Below, piece after piece: positions 1 to 10,051 of a DNA stretch of 64,000 bases. The stretch is from contig NC_081824.1 of the NCBI RefSeq assembly GCF_030867095.1, positions 56,578,882 through 56,642,881 of the forward strand. Direction: 5' to 3'. Source of the DNA: Alligator mississippiensis. Lineage: Eukaryota > Chordata > Crocodylia > Alligatoridae. The translations under genes and the position numbers were made by a program. Below the pieces are notes generated by a model. That model ran no database searches. It was given only the letters and a program-made list of their open reading frames with translations, and was not told the origin of the DNA. Within the stretch, counting starts at the first letter, position 1. Every line of letters starts with the position of its first letter.

Positions 1-908
1 TTGCTCCACCACCACAGTGACTGCTGCCTGACTCAGGTCAGTCTTGGCTCTGACAGCCCCACCCCTCCCTGTCCCCCTGTGCAGTGCAGCCACCTGGCTT
101 TGCTCACCATGCTGTCCCAGCTGCCCTGCCATCATCCTGCTGCCACTCAGACCCCATGTTGCGACTCAGAACCTGGCAGGGATGCTGATGATGTGCACCT
201 GGACGCCACCAGCAGGGCTGTCCACATGCTCCTGGACCTCCAGGCCCACCACCTGTGTGCCTACTCAGCCAGCCAGCCAGAACTGGTGGCTTCATGTAGG
301 CCACCTGGATGCCTGGCCCCAGACTCTCCCCCCCCCCCACTGTCTACCCCACCACCATGCTCACTGCAGACAGTTCTCAGCAAAGTACTTTATTCTCCTC
401 CACAAATATGGACCCCCCTCCACCCTCTCTCCACATTGATATAGCCTGATCCCCCTCCCTTCCCCACAACAGATCCTGTCCTTTTCTCCTCCACTTTCCA
501 CCCCACTCACCCCATCCACTACCAATAAAACATCTTCTTCCCTGTGAAGACCCTGTCTAGTGCATGTTGTGTGTGCTGCCCTGGGGTGAGGGGCAGTGGG
601 GTGAGGGTGCCTAGGGGGTGGAGCCTAGGGACAGACAAGCAGAACCATGGCCTCTGGTCATAACCCTGTAGGTGTACATGTTGTGGTGAGTCTGGTGGGT
701 GGAGGGCTCACCCAGGGGCAATGGTGGGCACTGCTCTGCTGGCTCAGGTGGCTCCCACTCCTGAAGCCAGCAGGCTAGGCCAGCAAGGCCCATGCATATT
801 CCTATCCGTCCTGCAGGCAGGTCATGCTCCAGGACACATGGAGCTGGGGTGAGAGGTGGGGCTGGACCCAGGCAGAGGGATTGTGTGGTGGGAGACTTGG
901 GGTGGGCT

Positions 909-1480
909 CAGGGCAGGGTCTCCTGGCTGGTGGAGGTGCTGCTGCATCTCAGCCCAGGACCACAAGAGGGCTTGTGGCCAGGCAGGGCTGCAGCCAGTGA
1001 CTGGGCAGCAGGTGGCATGAAGGCAACTGCCAAGGCCAGGATGGTGTACAGCACTTGGCAGTCTTCTTCCATGGCCTCCACTGCCTTGGCCACTAGGGCA
1101 GCCTGCCACCTGTCCCCCAGGGCCAGGATCATGTCCCTGAATTCTTGGTCCACCTGGTCCCTCCACCAGTCCCTCTCCTCCTTGCCTGTGAGCCTCTCTC
1201 CTCCTCACACATGAGCCTCTCCTCCTTGTATGGATCCCATTCCCACTCTTGGTGATTTCCTCCACTTGGCAGGCCTGCAAGTTCACCAGGAACTCCTTGG
1301 CCACTGTGACCAGGTGGTCCAGCAGTTGGGTGTGGTCCTGGGTCCTGCACTGTCAGAGTTGGTGCATACACAGGGCCCCAGCTGAGACTGGCGATGACCC
1401 TGGAAGTGCATCCTGGCTGCCAACTGGTGCCTCTCCCCTGTGTGAGGCTGCAGCTCCTACAGAGACAGAAGAAAGAGTTA
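909..1480 (-). pseudogene. C-terminal region of the copy A Myb-like protein, frameshifted
   Basis: On the minus strand a polypyrimidine tract ending in CTGTCTCTGTAG at about 1457 looks like a 3' splice site. The following sequence can be read, with frame changes, as a helical acidic C-terminus: AKEFLVNLQACQVEEITK, then WWRDQVDQEFRDMI, then LALGDRWQAALVAKAVEAME. Charged leucine-rich tails of this kind follow the SANT domain in MSANTD-like and Harbinger Myb proteins. It is inferred, not proven, that this is the second coding exon of the gene whose first part lies at 2540-2963. Several frames are needed, so it is dead. Confidence 0.45.
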
Positions 1481-2539
1481 TTTATGAGTGTTTGCAACTT
1501 TCTGAGATAAGATGGTCAATACCAGAGGGCTGTGTGCTGTCCAGTCTCAGACAGGGGTTTGTGAGTGCACAGGTGCCCATGACCATGGGAAGTGAGCCAG
1601 GCAGGCCACAGCACAGGCAGCCAGTAGCAATTGCTCTGCAGAGGCAGTTGGGCCGCTGGGTTCTGGCTCCAGGCAGTGTGCCTCTCTGACCCTCTTCCCA
1701 GACTGGAAGAGGCCTGTCTCCTGGCACCATCTGCTTGTGTGGCTCCAAAGCTACTCCCTCACCTCCTACTCCTGCAAGCCAACCTGTTTTCTATGCTACT
1801 GCCAAGCCCACAGCACCTGGGGTTGGGCACCAGGGACTCCCAGCTCACTGGGATGCAGAGCTGGTGGTGCCCCCACCCTTTCCCCCAGTAGGCCTCTCCA
1901 GAGAGGCACCGTGGGCCAGCCCTGAGAGGTGCCTATGGTGCCTGATGCCCAGGTGTATCTGTGGATATGGCATGTGACCCTGAGCTTTAACAGTGTGGAG
2001 GGCAAGCCTACCTCACTACCTCCACCACTGCCTGGAGGATTACCTGTGACTATGCTATATGTCCCTGACCCTACAGCTGAGGGTGACATCGGCACCAGCA
2101 TCAACCCATTCTTTTGCATGTGAGAGGCCCATGCCCATTTAGCTGCTGCTCAGTAAAGTTGTCCATTGTCTCTCACTTCCCTGTGTGCTGTGAGGGCAGG
2201 ATTCCTGGGGTCAGGTGGAACGTAGCTGGGAAAGAGGAGCAAGGGAAGGGTAAGGGCCCTCCCTCTAGTGTGGGACTTACTAGGTGGGCATGGCAGGTGT
2301 CCCCAGTAGCCCAAGTCAATCCCTGTTAGCAGTGAGGATGTGCAGCTGCTTGCAGAGGACTGGGGCACAGGGGCTCAGTGCCTCAGTGCCCAGGAAAAGG
2401 CTTCCTCTAGGGAGGAGCTCAAGCTGCTGAGGTATTATGGTTCCATGGCCAGTCTGGTCACTTGGGTGGGGCTGCACACCTGGAGCTGGTGGGGCAGTTG
2501 CTGGAGTAGGCTTCTGGAGCTGCTGGAGGAGGCCAGGAA

Positions 2540-2963
2540 CTAGAAGCACAGTGCGATGGACTCCTGGTGGCTTGAGGGGCCCTCCCCAAATGATGCATCA
2601 CCATCAGTGCCAGGCTGCAGTGGAGGTTTGGGCAGGCCACCCACGCTTGAGTAGATGGCATGGTTCTGGCCAGTGTCCCAGGGTGCAAGGGTGTCATCCA
2701 TCTGCAGCATAATGGGCATGGACTTGCAGGCAGTTGCCAATCAGCAGTGGTGGTCAATAACAGTGACTCACTGTGCCCACAAGGCCTTGACTTTTATGCA
2801 GTATTTGTGCACTGACTGGTTGTGCCCACACTCCTGCATGTGGCCTGACAGGCCCTCGTACAGCACACATTGGAACGGCCACTCACCGCAAACTGCCTGC
2901 AGACCTTGGCATCACTCCACAGTGCCACAAGGTCCATGGTCTCCTCCTGGGACCAGTTTTGGC
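2540..2963 (-). pseudogene. Myb/SANT-like DNA-binding domain remnant (copy A)
   Basis: Reading leftwards from 2961 the frame gives QNWSQEET, then DLVALWSDAKVCRQFA. After a frameshift near RSNV it continues with LYEGLSGHMQECGH, then KYCIKVKALWAQ and a stop codon at 2768-2770. The order NW..EE, LW.D, the Y..(I/L)...M...G(H) block, C..K.K.L and a W partner is that of the trihelix-like Myb/SANT domain of Harbinger Myb-like proteins and of the MSANTD/ZSCAN families. Such a domain would bind DNA, presumably transposon ends. Downstream an open stretch (2740 to 2540) is rich in acidic and proline residues, like the linker after such domains. The gene cannot encode a whole protein because of the frameshift and stops. 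Confidence 0.72.
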
Positions 2964-3693
2964 TCTAGAAAGTAGCATGTGGAATCAGGGAGGATGCCAG
3001 CAAAGTTCCCTTGATGGCTTGGTTCTAGTGCTGGCAGGCCTGGACAGATGTGTGCAGTGCCCGGCACAGAGGCACAGTGCTGGACAGGTAGGCATGAGGC
3101 TATGGTGCTAGGCACCAGTGGTGGAGTCCAGAGAGGCTGCTGTGGATGGCCTGGGGCCAGATAGAGTGGAACCTGATGGCCAGAGACTGGCTGCAGATGG
3201 CTCAGGGAGCTGCCAGACCTGGCAGCTGCCTGCAGCATCCATCACAGCATTACAGTTCAGGACAGCATCTGTGCAGTGATGGTGTACCTAGGATCAGTGT
3301 GAGGGTCTGGGCAGGTTGCTGCACCTGGCCTGGGACCTCTGCTAGGAGACACAGTAGCCAGAGGACGGCTGCAAGTGGCCCAGGGCCCCAGCATCCCCAC
3401 AGGTTTTTAAGGGCCATGGGTTATGGCAGGCAAAGAGCTGCCCCAGCCCTGGGGCTAGGCTGCAGGTGGCCCCCTGGTCGTCAGTGGAAATTTGCTTCTG
3501 GTCTGTATTTACACTTGTATTACTGCACAGTAAGTACTCAGGAATTAATTTCCTACTTGTATTTATAGGTAGCAGATTAACTCCTGAGTAGAGTGATTTA
3601 CTCCTTAGTAATCATCTGCATGTGTAGACAGTGATACTTACTGCACAGTAATTTGCTCTGCTGTACAATAAAACATCTCATGTAGAGACACTC

Positions 3694-4345
3694 AGTGTTA
3701 ATTATTTCTGTGTACATTTCTAATCTGGAAGAAATGGTTAGAGTAGGACCATGTTTACCTATGGTGTAGTTGTAGAGAGCTTTTATCTGAAAGTCTGGAC
3801 ATTTTGATTAACCATAATTGTATGACATGTCAGTGGCCTGCAATTAATTTTCTTTGTGAGACTTTTTCATGGTTTGGACATATTTTCTTATTCACTTAAT
3901 GATACTTAATTTTTTTACCATTTTTTGGTTGTTATATTCACTTCTAATTTAGACATGCTTCTTCCACTTATTTTTTCTGCCACCAATTTATTCTGTGCCA
4001 ATACAACTTTGAATTCACAACACTCCCCCACCCCTCCTGAATCTTCTGTCCTGTCCAGATGTTAGGAAGTGGCAACTTAGCTCCAATATGTCCCCAGCAC
4101 AGTTACCTGTGCTCTCTCCTCTCAGCACACTCTCATGGAATTCTTAACTCTCTTTGGGACTCCATCCTCATTAGTCAATCATTTTTTCCAGATGGCCCCC
4201 ATCCAGGCAGGCTATTATCCACTGGCTTTCTGTAGATGGATTCCAAGCCCTTGAGGGGCTGAACACCTGGTCAGAGCAGGGTAAAATAGTCAAAAAGGAT
4301 ATAGGAGAAGGTACAGGGGAATAGCTGGTGTAGCAGGAAAGACTA
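3694..4345. other. AT-rich stretch without identified feature
   Basis: I see no coding pattern, inverted-repeat ends or familiar repeat. Short open frames here lack recognisable motifs. Confidence 0.5.
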
Positions 4346-4349
4346 AGAA

Positions 4350-4828
4350 GTCTATGACCTTTCAGTCTGGAAAGAAGGTTAAAGGAGATATGATGAAGGT
4401 CTATAACATTACAAATAGTGTGGACAAAGAAAATAGGAAAACATTCTTTGTCAGGTCCCAGGATACTAGAACTAGGGGGCACTTACTAGAATTAGTAGGA
4501 GATAGAATTAAAATAGACAAGAGAAAGTATTTTATTATGCAGTATGTAGGTAACTTGTGGACCTAATTTCCACAGAAGGTTGTATAGGCAGATAGTATAG
4601 CAAGGTTCAAAAAGAAATTAGACAAATTGATGGATGATAGGTTTATGAATAGATATTAAAGTAAACATAGATCTATCCTTGAAAACATGACTTTAGATAT
4701 ATCCTGTTCAGATGCTCTCCCTCTAAAACATCTACTATTGCTACTGTCAGAGACAGGATGGGCTATTAGCCATTGGTCTGGGCCAATTTGGAGGTACTTA
4801 TATTCTTATGTTGTTGTAACTCTCTAAT
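4350..4828 (+). mobile_element. L3/CR1-like LINE 3' end (old copy)
   Basis: The frame at about 4354-4566 gives KGDMMKVYNITNSVDKENR, then TRTRGHLLELVGDRIK, then KRKYFIMQYVGNLWT. This is the reverse transcriptase C-terminal tail (expected pattern: KGD.I.vYk...., R.RGH...L, RkyFf.qRvvn.WN.LP) of CR1/L3-clade LINEs. The 3' untranslated part follows, with a TACTATTGCTACTGTCAGAG segment and the ending TGGGCCAATTTGGAGGTACT near 4790. The same tail occurs at 62303-62785. The copy is truncated at its 5' side and carries many substitutions, so it is an old insertion. Confidence 0.75.
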
Positions 4829-5129
4829 CACTTCTGAGTTCAGAAAGCAGAAAGTTTTAGAGTTGGAAAAGATGAGATAGAACTTCCACCTTTCCCTGAT
4901 TCTCTATCCTGTTGCTGAAATACCATCCTCTTATGCCATCAGAAGATTTTTTTTAACATGCTTGTGAAAAATGTTGTTTTCAATACAAGATCAACAGCAG
5001 CAGAAATCATATAAATTACACAAGAACCTACATGGAGGGAGCTTCTTTTTTTGTAAATATACATAAAAGAAAACCAGAAAAAAGAAGAAAATTATTTTCC
5101 TGTTGTGGTGTTTCATAAACTGTATATTA

Positions 5130-5921
5130 GGGCTATGCAAAGCTTTAGTCCCTGATTCGATTTGGTGGAGATTCAGCCCAACTTGGCAGTCAAATCTCCA
5201 AATCCAAATTGAACCCTTTAATCTCTCTGAATCCAATCAGAACCCTCCAAATCAATTCAGATTCAGAAAGATTTGCAGATTCAGGCATAGACACAGCTTT
5301 AAATGTTGTTTTCTACATACCTCAAGGTACCAGGTGGCCCATCAATGCTGCAATGGTGGGGCAAATGGAGAGTCCCACAGGAGTGCGGGGGGCTCCCCAG
5401 TGTGCTCAGCAACAGACCCAGAAGTGGACCAGAAGCATTTCCAGTCCACTTCTGGGTCTGCTGGGGAGGTGCTGGGCCCCCCTGCACTCCCTGGCTCAGT
5501 GACTGGTACCTCCTGGGTCTGGGGGGCACCCAGGATTCCACATGGCTGATTGCTGAACTGGCGGGAGGGGGGCAGAATGCTCCCTGGTGGACCCAGAAGT
5601 GGGCTGAAAGTACTTCCGGTCCACTTCCAGGTTTGCTCCCAACCAGACTGGGGGGCACCCCCATGCCCCTGTCAGACGCTGTATCCACCCAACCATCAGA
5701 GTGTTCACAAGTCATGCCTGGTACATTGAGGTATGTAGAAAAAACATTTAAAGCTGTGTCTATGGCCAAATCGCTGATTCTCCCAATCAACATTGAATCT
5801 TCAGATGCAGATTCGGCTGAATTGAATCAGGGACAGAGAGCCAAATCAATGAATGGAATCACTGTCCCTGATTTGGACCAAATCCAAATCCAAATTTAAT
5901 GCGGCTTGTTTTCCACACCCC
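5130..5921. mobile_element. Long-inverted-repeat (foldback) DNA transposon, TA-flanked
   Basis: About 215 bases at each end are inverted copies. The left arm begins GGGCTATGCAAAGC and the right arm, reversed, begins GGGGTGTGGAAAAC. Inner blocks such as ATAGACACAGCTTTAAATGT and CTACATACCTCAA..TACCAGG occur on both arms in opposite orientation (near 5288-5335 and 5713-5765). TA dinucleotides at 5128-5129 and 5922-5923 may be the target duplication. The centre holds smaller hairpins. No transposase is encoded; overlapping open frames are a by-product of the symmetric sequence. The superfamily cannot be fixed from the ends alone. Confidence 0.78.
5413..5460. repeat. Perfect 17-bp hairpin inside the foldback element
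   Basis: CAGACCCAGAAGTGGAC at 5413-5429 is exactly matched in reverse complement by 5444-5460, separated by 14 bases. An imperfect relative of the same hairpin lies at about 5588-5637, giving nested inverted repeats within the element core. Confidence 0.9.
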
Positions 5922-5923
5922 TA

Positions 5924-6945
5924 CACATGTACTGTTTTTTATTATTAAGTGATTGCAATTTTGATAATATTCTCTGTACTTTTTGAAATCTGACTGAAAT
6001 GTGAACTTATGTACTTATAAAACGTAAGTAAGTAGTTTCAGAAGTTATGGAAGAAACAAACTTAAAATGAATTCAAAAGACCTTTCCCATTGACAATAGG
6101 TATGTGGACCAGCACACACATGTTTTCACTATAGATGGACGGTAACATGTTCGATGGCCCTCCCCCATTCTTTCCCCAAACCACTCATTCCATCAAGGTT
6201 TGGAAGATGGAAGGGTCGGAAGGTATTTTTTCTAAATCTGACTGCTGAACTCCTACATTTCCAAGTTGACTTGCTCTGTACCTCAGAGGATTTGACCCAG
6301 TCTTTGGAAGTGTAAATAAATCTTTTGTATGTGAGCATTATAATAGTCTGAATAGAAGTTAGACCTATGCTACAGTAACTTTCAGATTCTTTTCAAATGC
6401 TTCTGCACCAAGCTAGAGTTTATTCCAGGTATAAAATAGAACAGATGCTATCAAACAGTTTTATTTTCTTAATCACATAAAACCTCCATCCTATGAATGA
6501 AATTCTAGGTCTTTCCAAACAGTAAGCTCACTGAAAAATGGATCAAAGTTGTTTAAAATGATATCCTCAAGGCTTAAAGGAGACAGAATGCTACCTAGAA
6601 GTATATGGAGGAAACTAGCCAAATTGCATTCCAAAAATGCTGATTTTTTTCCATATTTAGAAGAGCAGTATTAAGAGTGAATATATTTATAATCAATTCA
6701 CCTTACAATGGTCAAATGTAAAGAAACAAGCAGACTATCTTTTAAAATGATAGACAATGAATGATACAAGTGATATAAACAAAGATAAAGAACTTTGTTC
6801 CAAAAAGCTGATTTGGGATTTAATATCTTGCACCACTGATTTCCAATACATTTCTGTCAATCAACTCATTTTGTCTCTGGATTACTAAGAAATAGAATTG
6901 AACAAAGCAAAACATAAACCATGGGCAGCCAGATATAATAGAGAG
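5924..6945. other. AT-rich stretch, nothing identified
   Basis: About 1 kb of AT-rich DNA. No coding pattern, tandem array or transposon end was recognised on either strand. Confidence 0.5.
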
Positions 6946-6954
6946 AACAAAACC

Positions 6955-7190
6955 ATGTGGATAAGAACATCTGGATTCTTCTCATGGTTTCTGTTTTTGC
7001 CATTGACCTGCTAAGTGGTCTTGAGTAAATCATTTCATCATACACTGTTTCTCTTTCCACCAGTTGTTGGCATTGTAAGTCATTTGAGCACGGGTTATCT
7101 CTTTATATGCTGTTCAGTGCCAAGTGTATTGTGGCTGGATCTAAATACTGCTGAAAGGTAATAATTAATAGCAATAAATAATAATATTTT
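6955..7190 (+). mobile_element. MIR-type core SINE, old copy
   Basis: The segment TTTTGCCATTGACCTGCTAA followed by GTGGTCTTGAGTAAATCATT matches the conserved MIR core pattern (TGCCACTtAC..GCTGTGTGACCTTGGGCAAGT). A diverged L2-like tail ends with an AATAAATAATAATA run near 7172-7186. MIRs are tRNA-derived SINEs mobilised by L2 in early amniotes. The copy is strongly diverged and has no promoter that I can make out. Confidence 0.65.
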
Positions 7191-7417
7191 AGAATATTGA
7201 TGGGCCAATCTTGTCCAAGTTATGTGTATACCACTGAACAAGTCAAACAAAATATGGGGCTTTTTGCTTCTGATGTTAAGTTACAAGATTGTGTACACCT
7301 AGATACAGTGTAATGGATGACTCAAAATACCCATGTAAAGAGGACTAAAACAGAAAAAAAAACCCCTACATATCAAATATATATTTAAAGTTCCAGTATG
7401 GTAAAACAATGGAAAAT

Positions 7418-7429
7418 GGGGGGGGGGGG

Positions 7430-7479
<50 letters not shown>
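7418..7479. repeat. G15 tract joined to (AT)n microsatellite
   Basis: A run of about 15 G (7418-7432) passes directly into about 23 AT units (7433-7479). Such simple sequence is length-variable and prone to assembly error. Confidence 0.97.
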
Positions 7480-7481
<2 letters not shown>

Positions 7482-8040
7482 TTTCTTGACTTATTTCAGA
7501 ATTGAGTACTATCCACAATGCCACCTATGTCAACTTTATTAAACCTACAAAGGAAAAACAACCAATCAAAGCATCACTGACAGTATGAAATTAGGAACTT
7601 AAACATGCAATTAGTAAATAGAGAACTAGCTTGGCTAGTATTTCTGCATGTATAGAGCAGACAATACTAATGGAATTTTACATATTGGAAAAGAAATGGG
7701 CCCCTCTCACTGAGTTTAAAAACAAAAGACATTTCTTTCACTCAACACTAACGTGAGAAGTTCCATTCAGGCTGCCTCAATTTAAACACAGACAATAAGG
7801 AATAGCAAACACAACCAGTTTAGCTGCATAATCAGAGTTTGGGGGCTTTGTACTGTTTATATGTATCATTTTAAATTGCTGCCACATGCTAATGTAGAAG
7901 ATGTGCTTCAGACTAATACCCATCCTGGGTCATAAAACTAGATGGCAGAGAAAGGCAGGGAGTGCTGGATATTCTTAAATCTCAGTTGTTTAGCCCCCAC
8001 TCAAGAAAACACCACTTCATACTGACTCCCCAGTTAGTTA
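7480..8040. other. AT-rich stretch, nothing identified
   Basis: No gene or repeat was recognised between the microsatellite and the MITE that begins at 8041. Confidence 0.5.
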
Positions 8041-8782
8041 CAGGCAGTCCTTGACTTACAACTTTTCAAGGTACGATGAATGGAACTTACAACTTTTTTA
8101 AATTGACACCATGTGTCAAGGTTTTGATGCGGGTTTCGACTTTATAACACAGGATACAGCTGCTTCCAGCTGGTAAGTCTGGAAGAGGAGGGGAGAGGGA
8201 AGGGGCATGGGGGGGGAGGGGGGAGGGATAGATCGACAGCCCCCACAGTGAAGGAGAGATTGGGGCTGGGGCTGGGGCTGGAACAGAAGCTGGGGCAAGC
8301 TCTGCTCAGCTGGAGTGGGGGGCAAAGGCTGAAAGTGCAGCCTTCTCCCTGCCATGCCCTCCCAGACAAGCAGCAGGAGCAGCAGCAGGAGCCACCAGAC
8401 AAGCAGTTCCCAGACCAGTGCTGCACAGTGGTGGGAGCTGCCCCTCCATCCCTGAACCCCTCGGATGAGTCTCACCTTCATCCCACACCACACACTGGCT
8501 GGGCAGTGCTTGCCCCAGCCCCTGTCCCAGCCCCATCCCCGCCCCCATCCCCAGCAAACATCCCTCCTTCATTGTGGGGGTGTTGATCTTCCCCCCCATG
8601 CCTTCCCTCCCCCTTCCCCTTCCAGACTTACCATCTGGAGGTAGCTGTATCAAGTGTCATAAAGGAACCAATCACCAATTTATAACATTGTTCCTGTGGG
8701 AAAAATTGTTCTGAGTTACAACATTTAGACTTAACATGTGGTTTTCAGGAACCAATTGTGTCATAAGTCTGAGGACTGCCTG
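8041..8782. mobile_element. Tigger/pogo-like MITE with TA target duplication
   Basis: The left end reads CAGGCAGTCCTTGACTTACA and the right end, reversed, reads CAGGCAGTCCTCAGACTTAT. The two share the first 11 bases exactly. TA stands immediately outside both ends (8039-8040 and 8783-8784), as expected for Tc1/mariner-type insertion. Ends beginning CAGGCA..CCTC and continuing into CTTA are typical of the Tigger/pogo group. The inner 8160-8640 part is GC-rich with poly-purine and poly-pyrimidine runs. Long frames there are low-complexity and encode no transposase, so the element is non-autonomous. Confidence 0.82.
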
Positions 8783-8848
8783 TACTATCCTGTGTCCAAT
8801 CTCCTTTTTTGGGGAAGTTCATTGAATGGGTGGGCCCTTCATATCTAA

Positions 8849-9127
8849 GGGCGCCTATAGACATGCTGGGAGGCTAGTCCCATGTGTTGTAATTACAGCA
8901 TGTTGGAGCAGACTCAATTAATTGAGTTTGCTGAACTGTGGTAATTACCATGTTCAAGCAGCCTCCCACATCTTGTGTATCAGTGTCCCTGAACTGCAAA
9001 ATGGTGGTGGTGGCACTTGAGCTAAAGCTCAGGATGCTGCAGTATTTTAATTAGGGCAGCTCTTGGAGTCACTCTAATTAAAGCACCCAACCTCCCCCCA
9101 ACCCTGGGAGCATGTGCAAAAGTATCA
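8849..9127. mobile_element. MITE, family 2, copy 1 (3-bp duplication TAA)
   Basis: Begins GGGCGCCTATAGACATGC and shares the inner block AAATGGTGGTGG..GCACTT and its flanks with the copies at 23595-23891 and 31037-31337. The right end is decayed (GCATGTGCAAAAG). TAA at 8846-8848 and 9128-9130 could be the target duplication. No coding capacity. Confidence 0.6.
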
Positions 9128-9149
9128 TAAGAGACTAGTTTAATCTGAA

Positions 9150-9800
9150 TTCCATTGGATTCCTGGACTCACATCAGTCTGACTTTCATCCTAGATATAG
9201 CACAGGCTGCCCTTGTAGCCTTGGTCAATGATCCTCAACTGAAGAGAATAATGGAACCTGTGCTCTCCAAATCTTACTAAATCTTTCAGTGACCTGTAGT
9301 AAAGTTGACCAGGAGATGCTGATAAAGCATTTACATGACCTTCTGGGAGTATCCATGGGTTCAATTTAAATTGGTCCTGCTCTTCCTAGCAAAGAAGTCC
9401 CAGGGAGTAGAGATGGGCAAGTGCTCAGAACCTTTCCTTTGGGGTTCTCCAGGGCTCCATCTTCTGCTGTCTCCTCTGCTGTTCAATGGATATATTAGAC
9501 CACTGGATAACGTTGTACAGAGATTTAAAATCTTTGCATCCAGAACTCCCTCCCACTTGGGACCTACAGGAGTCCAAGCCTGGTCTTCTTTAAGAAGTGT
9601 TGTAAAACCTTCCTATTCAGGCAAGTGTTTAGCAAACAAAGCTAGCTGCAATAATGTTTAGTTGGTTTTGGTTTCATGCTTCCCCCGTTCTATAATTATT
9701 TTTCCTATAAGTTATTGTGTTCTCCTATGGTTAGCTGTCCTGGACCTCTCATAGGAAGAATGGCATATATATCAAATCAATAAATAATCATTGTTTCCAG
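9150..9800 (+). mobile_element. L2-like LINE, 3' part with reverse transcriptase remnant
   Basis: In one frame around 9438-9470 the sequence gives GVLQGSI. After a one-base shift it gives LSPLLFNGYIRPLDNVVQRF (about 9468-9525). This is the G(V)PQGS..SPLLFN.Y motif of LINE reverse transcriptases in the variant with a following RPLG, as in L2-type elements. A segment reading AAAACCTTCCTATTCAGGCA (9606-9625) and a tail AATCAATAAATAATCA (9774-9789) match the usual L2 3' untranslated region. The catalytic aspartates are lost and the copy is broken. CR1-a lies immediately to its right. Confidence 0.65.
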
Positions 9801-10051
9801 GAGCTGTAGTCCTCTTATAGTTTCATAGTGCTTAGGGTTGGAAGGGACCTAAACAGATAATCAGGTCTGATCCCCTGGCCCAGGTAGGAACGAGTGCCAG
9901 TGTCATAACACCCCAGCCAAATATTTGTCCAGCCTCCTTTTGAAGACCCACAAGGTAGGAGAGATCACTACCTCCCTCTGGAGTCCATTTCAGAGCCTGG
10001 AAGCCCTAACTGTAATGTAATATCTCCTGATGTCCAGCTTGAACCTTCTCA

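Larger units (their letters stand above)
1..3693 (-). mobile_element. Myb/SANT-coding DNA transposon, copy A (PIF/Harbinger-like), cut by window start
   Basis: GC-rich block read on the minus strand. Its upstream end near 3693 reads inward as GAGTGTCTCTACATG, close to the start of the MITE at 45583 (GGGTGTCTCTACATG), and is followed by repeated ACTGTGCAGTAA-type words that also occur at the ends of copy B (25890-29709). Inside lies a broken Myb/SANT-like gene. The other end is outside the window. An AATAAA lies at 524-529 on the plus strand, opposite to the Myb gene. I found no recognisable DDE transposase. The Harbinger assignment rests on similarity of ends to elements with 3-bp duplications and on the Myb-like partner protein known from that superfamily. 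Confidence 0.65.

Noticed and set aside
44..444. Long open frames at the window start (131 and 147 codons)
   Set aside because: They overlap in different frames, are rich in H, P, C and S from CT-rich DNA and have no domain. They lie in the antisense strand of the copy A transposon.
5299..5899. Open frames of 164 (-) and 198 (+) codons
   Set aside because: Both lie in the foldback element and reflect each other through its inverted repeats. No protein motif.
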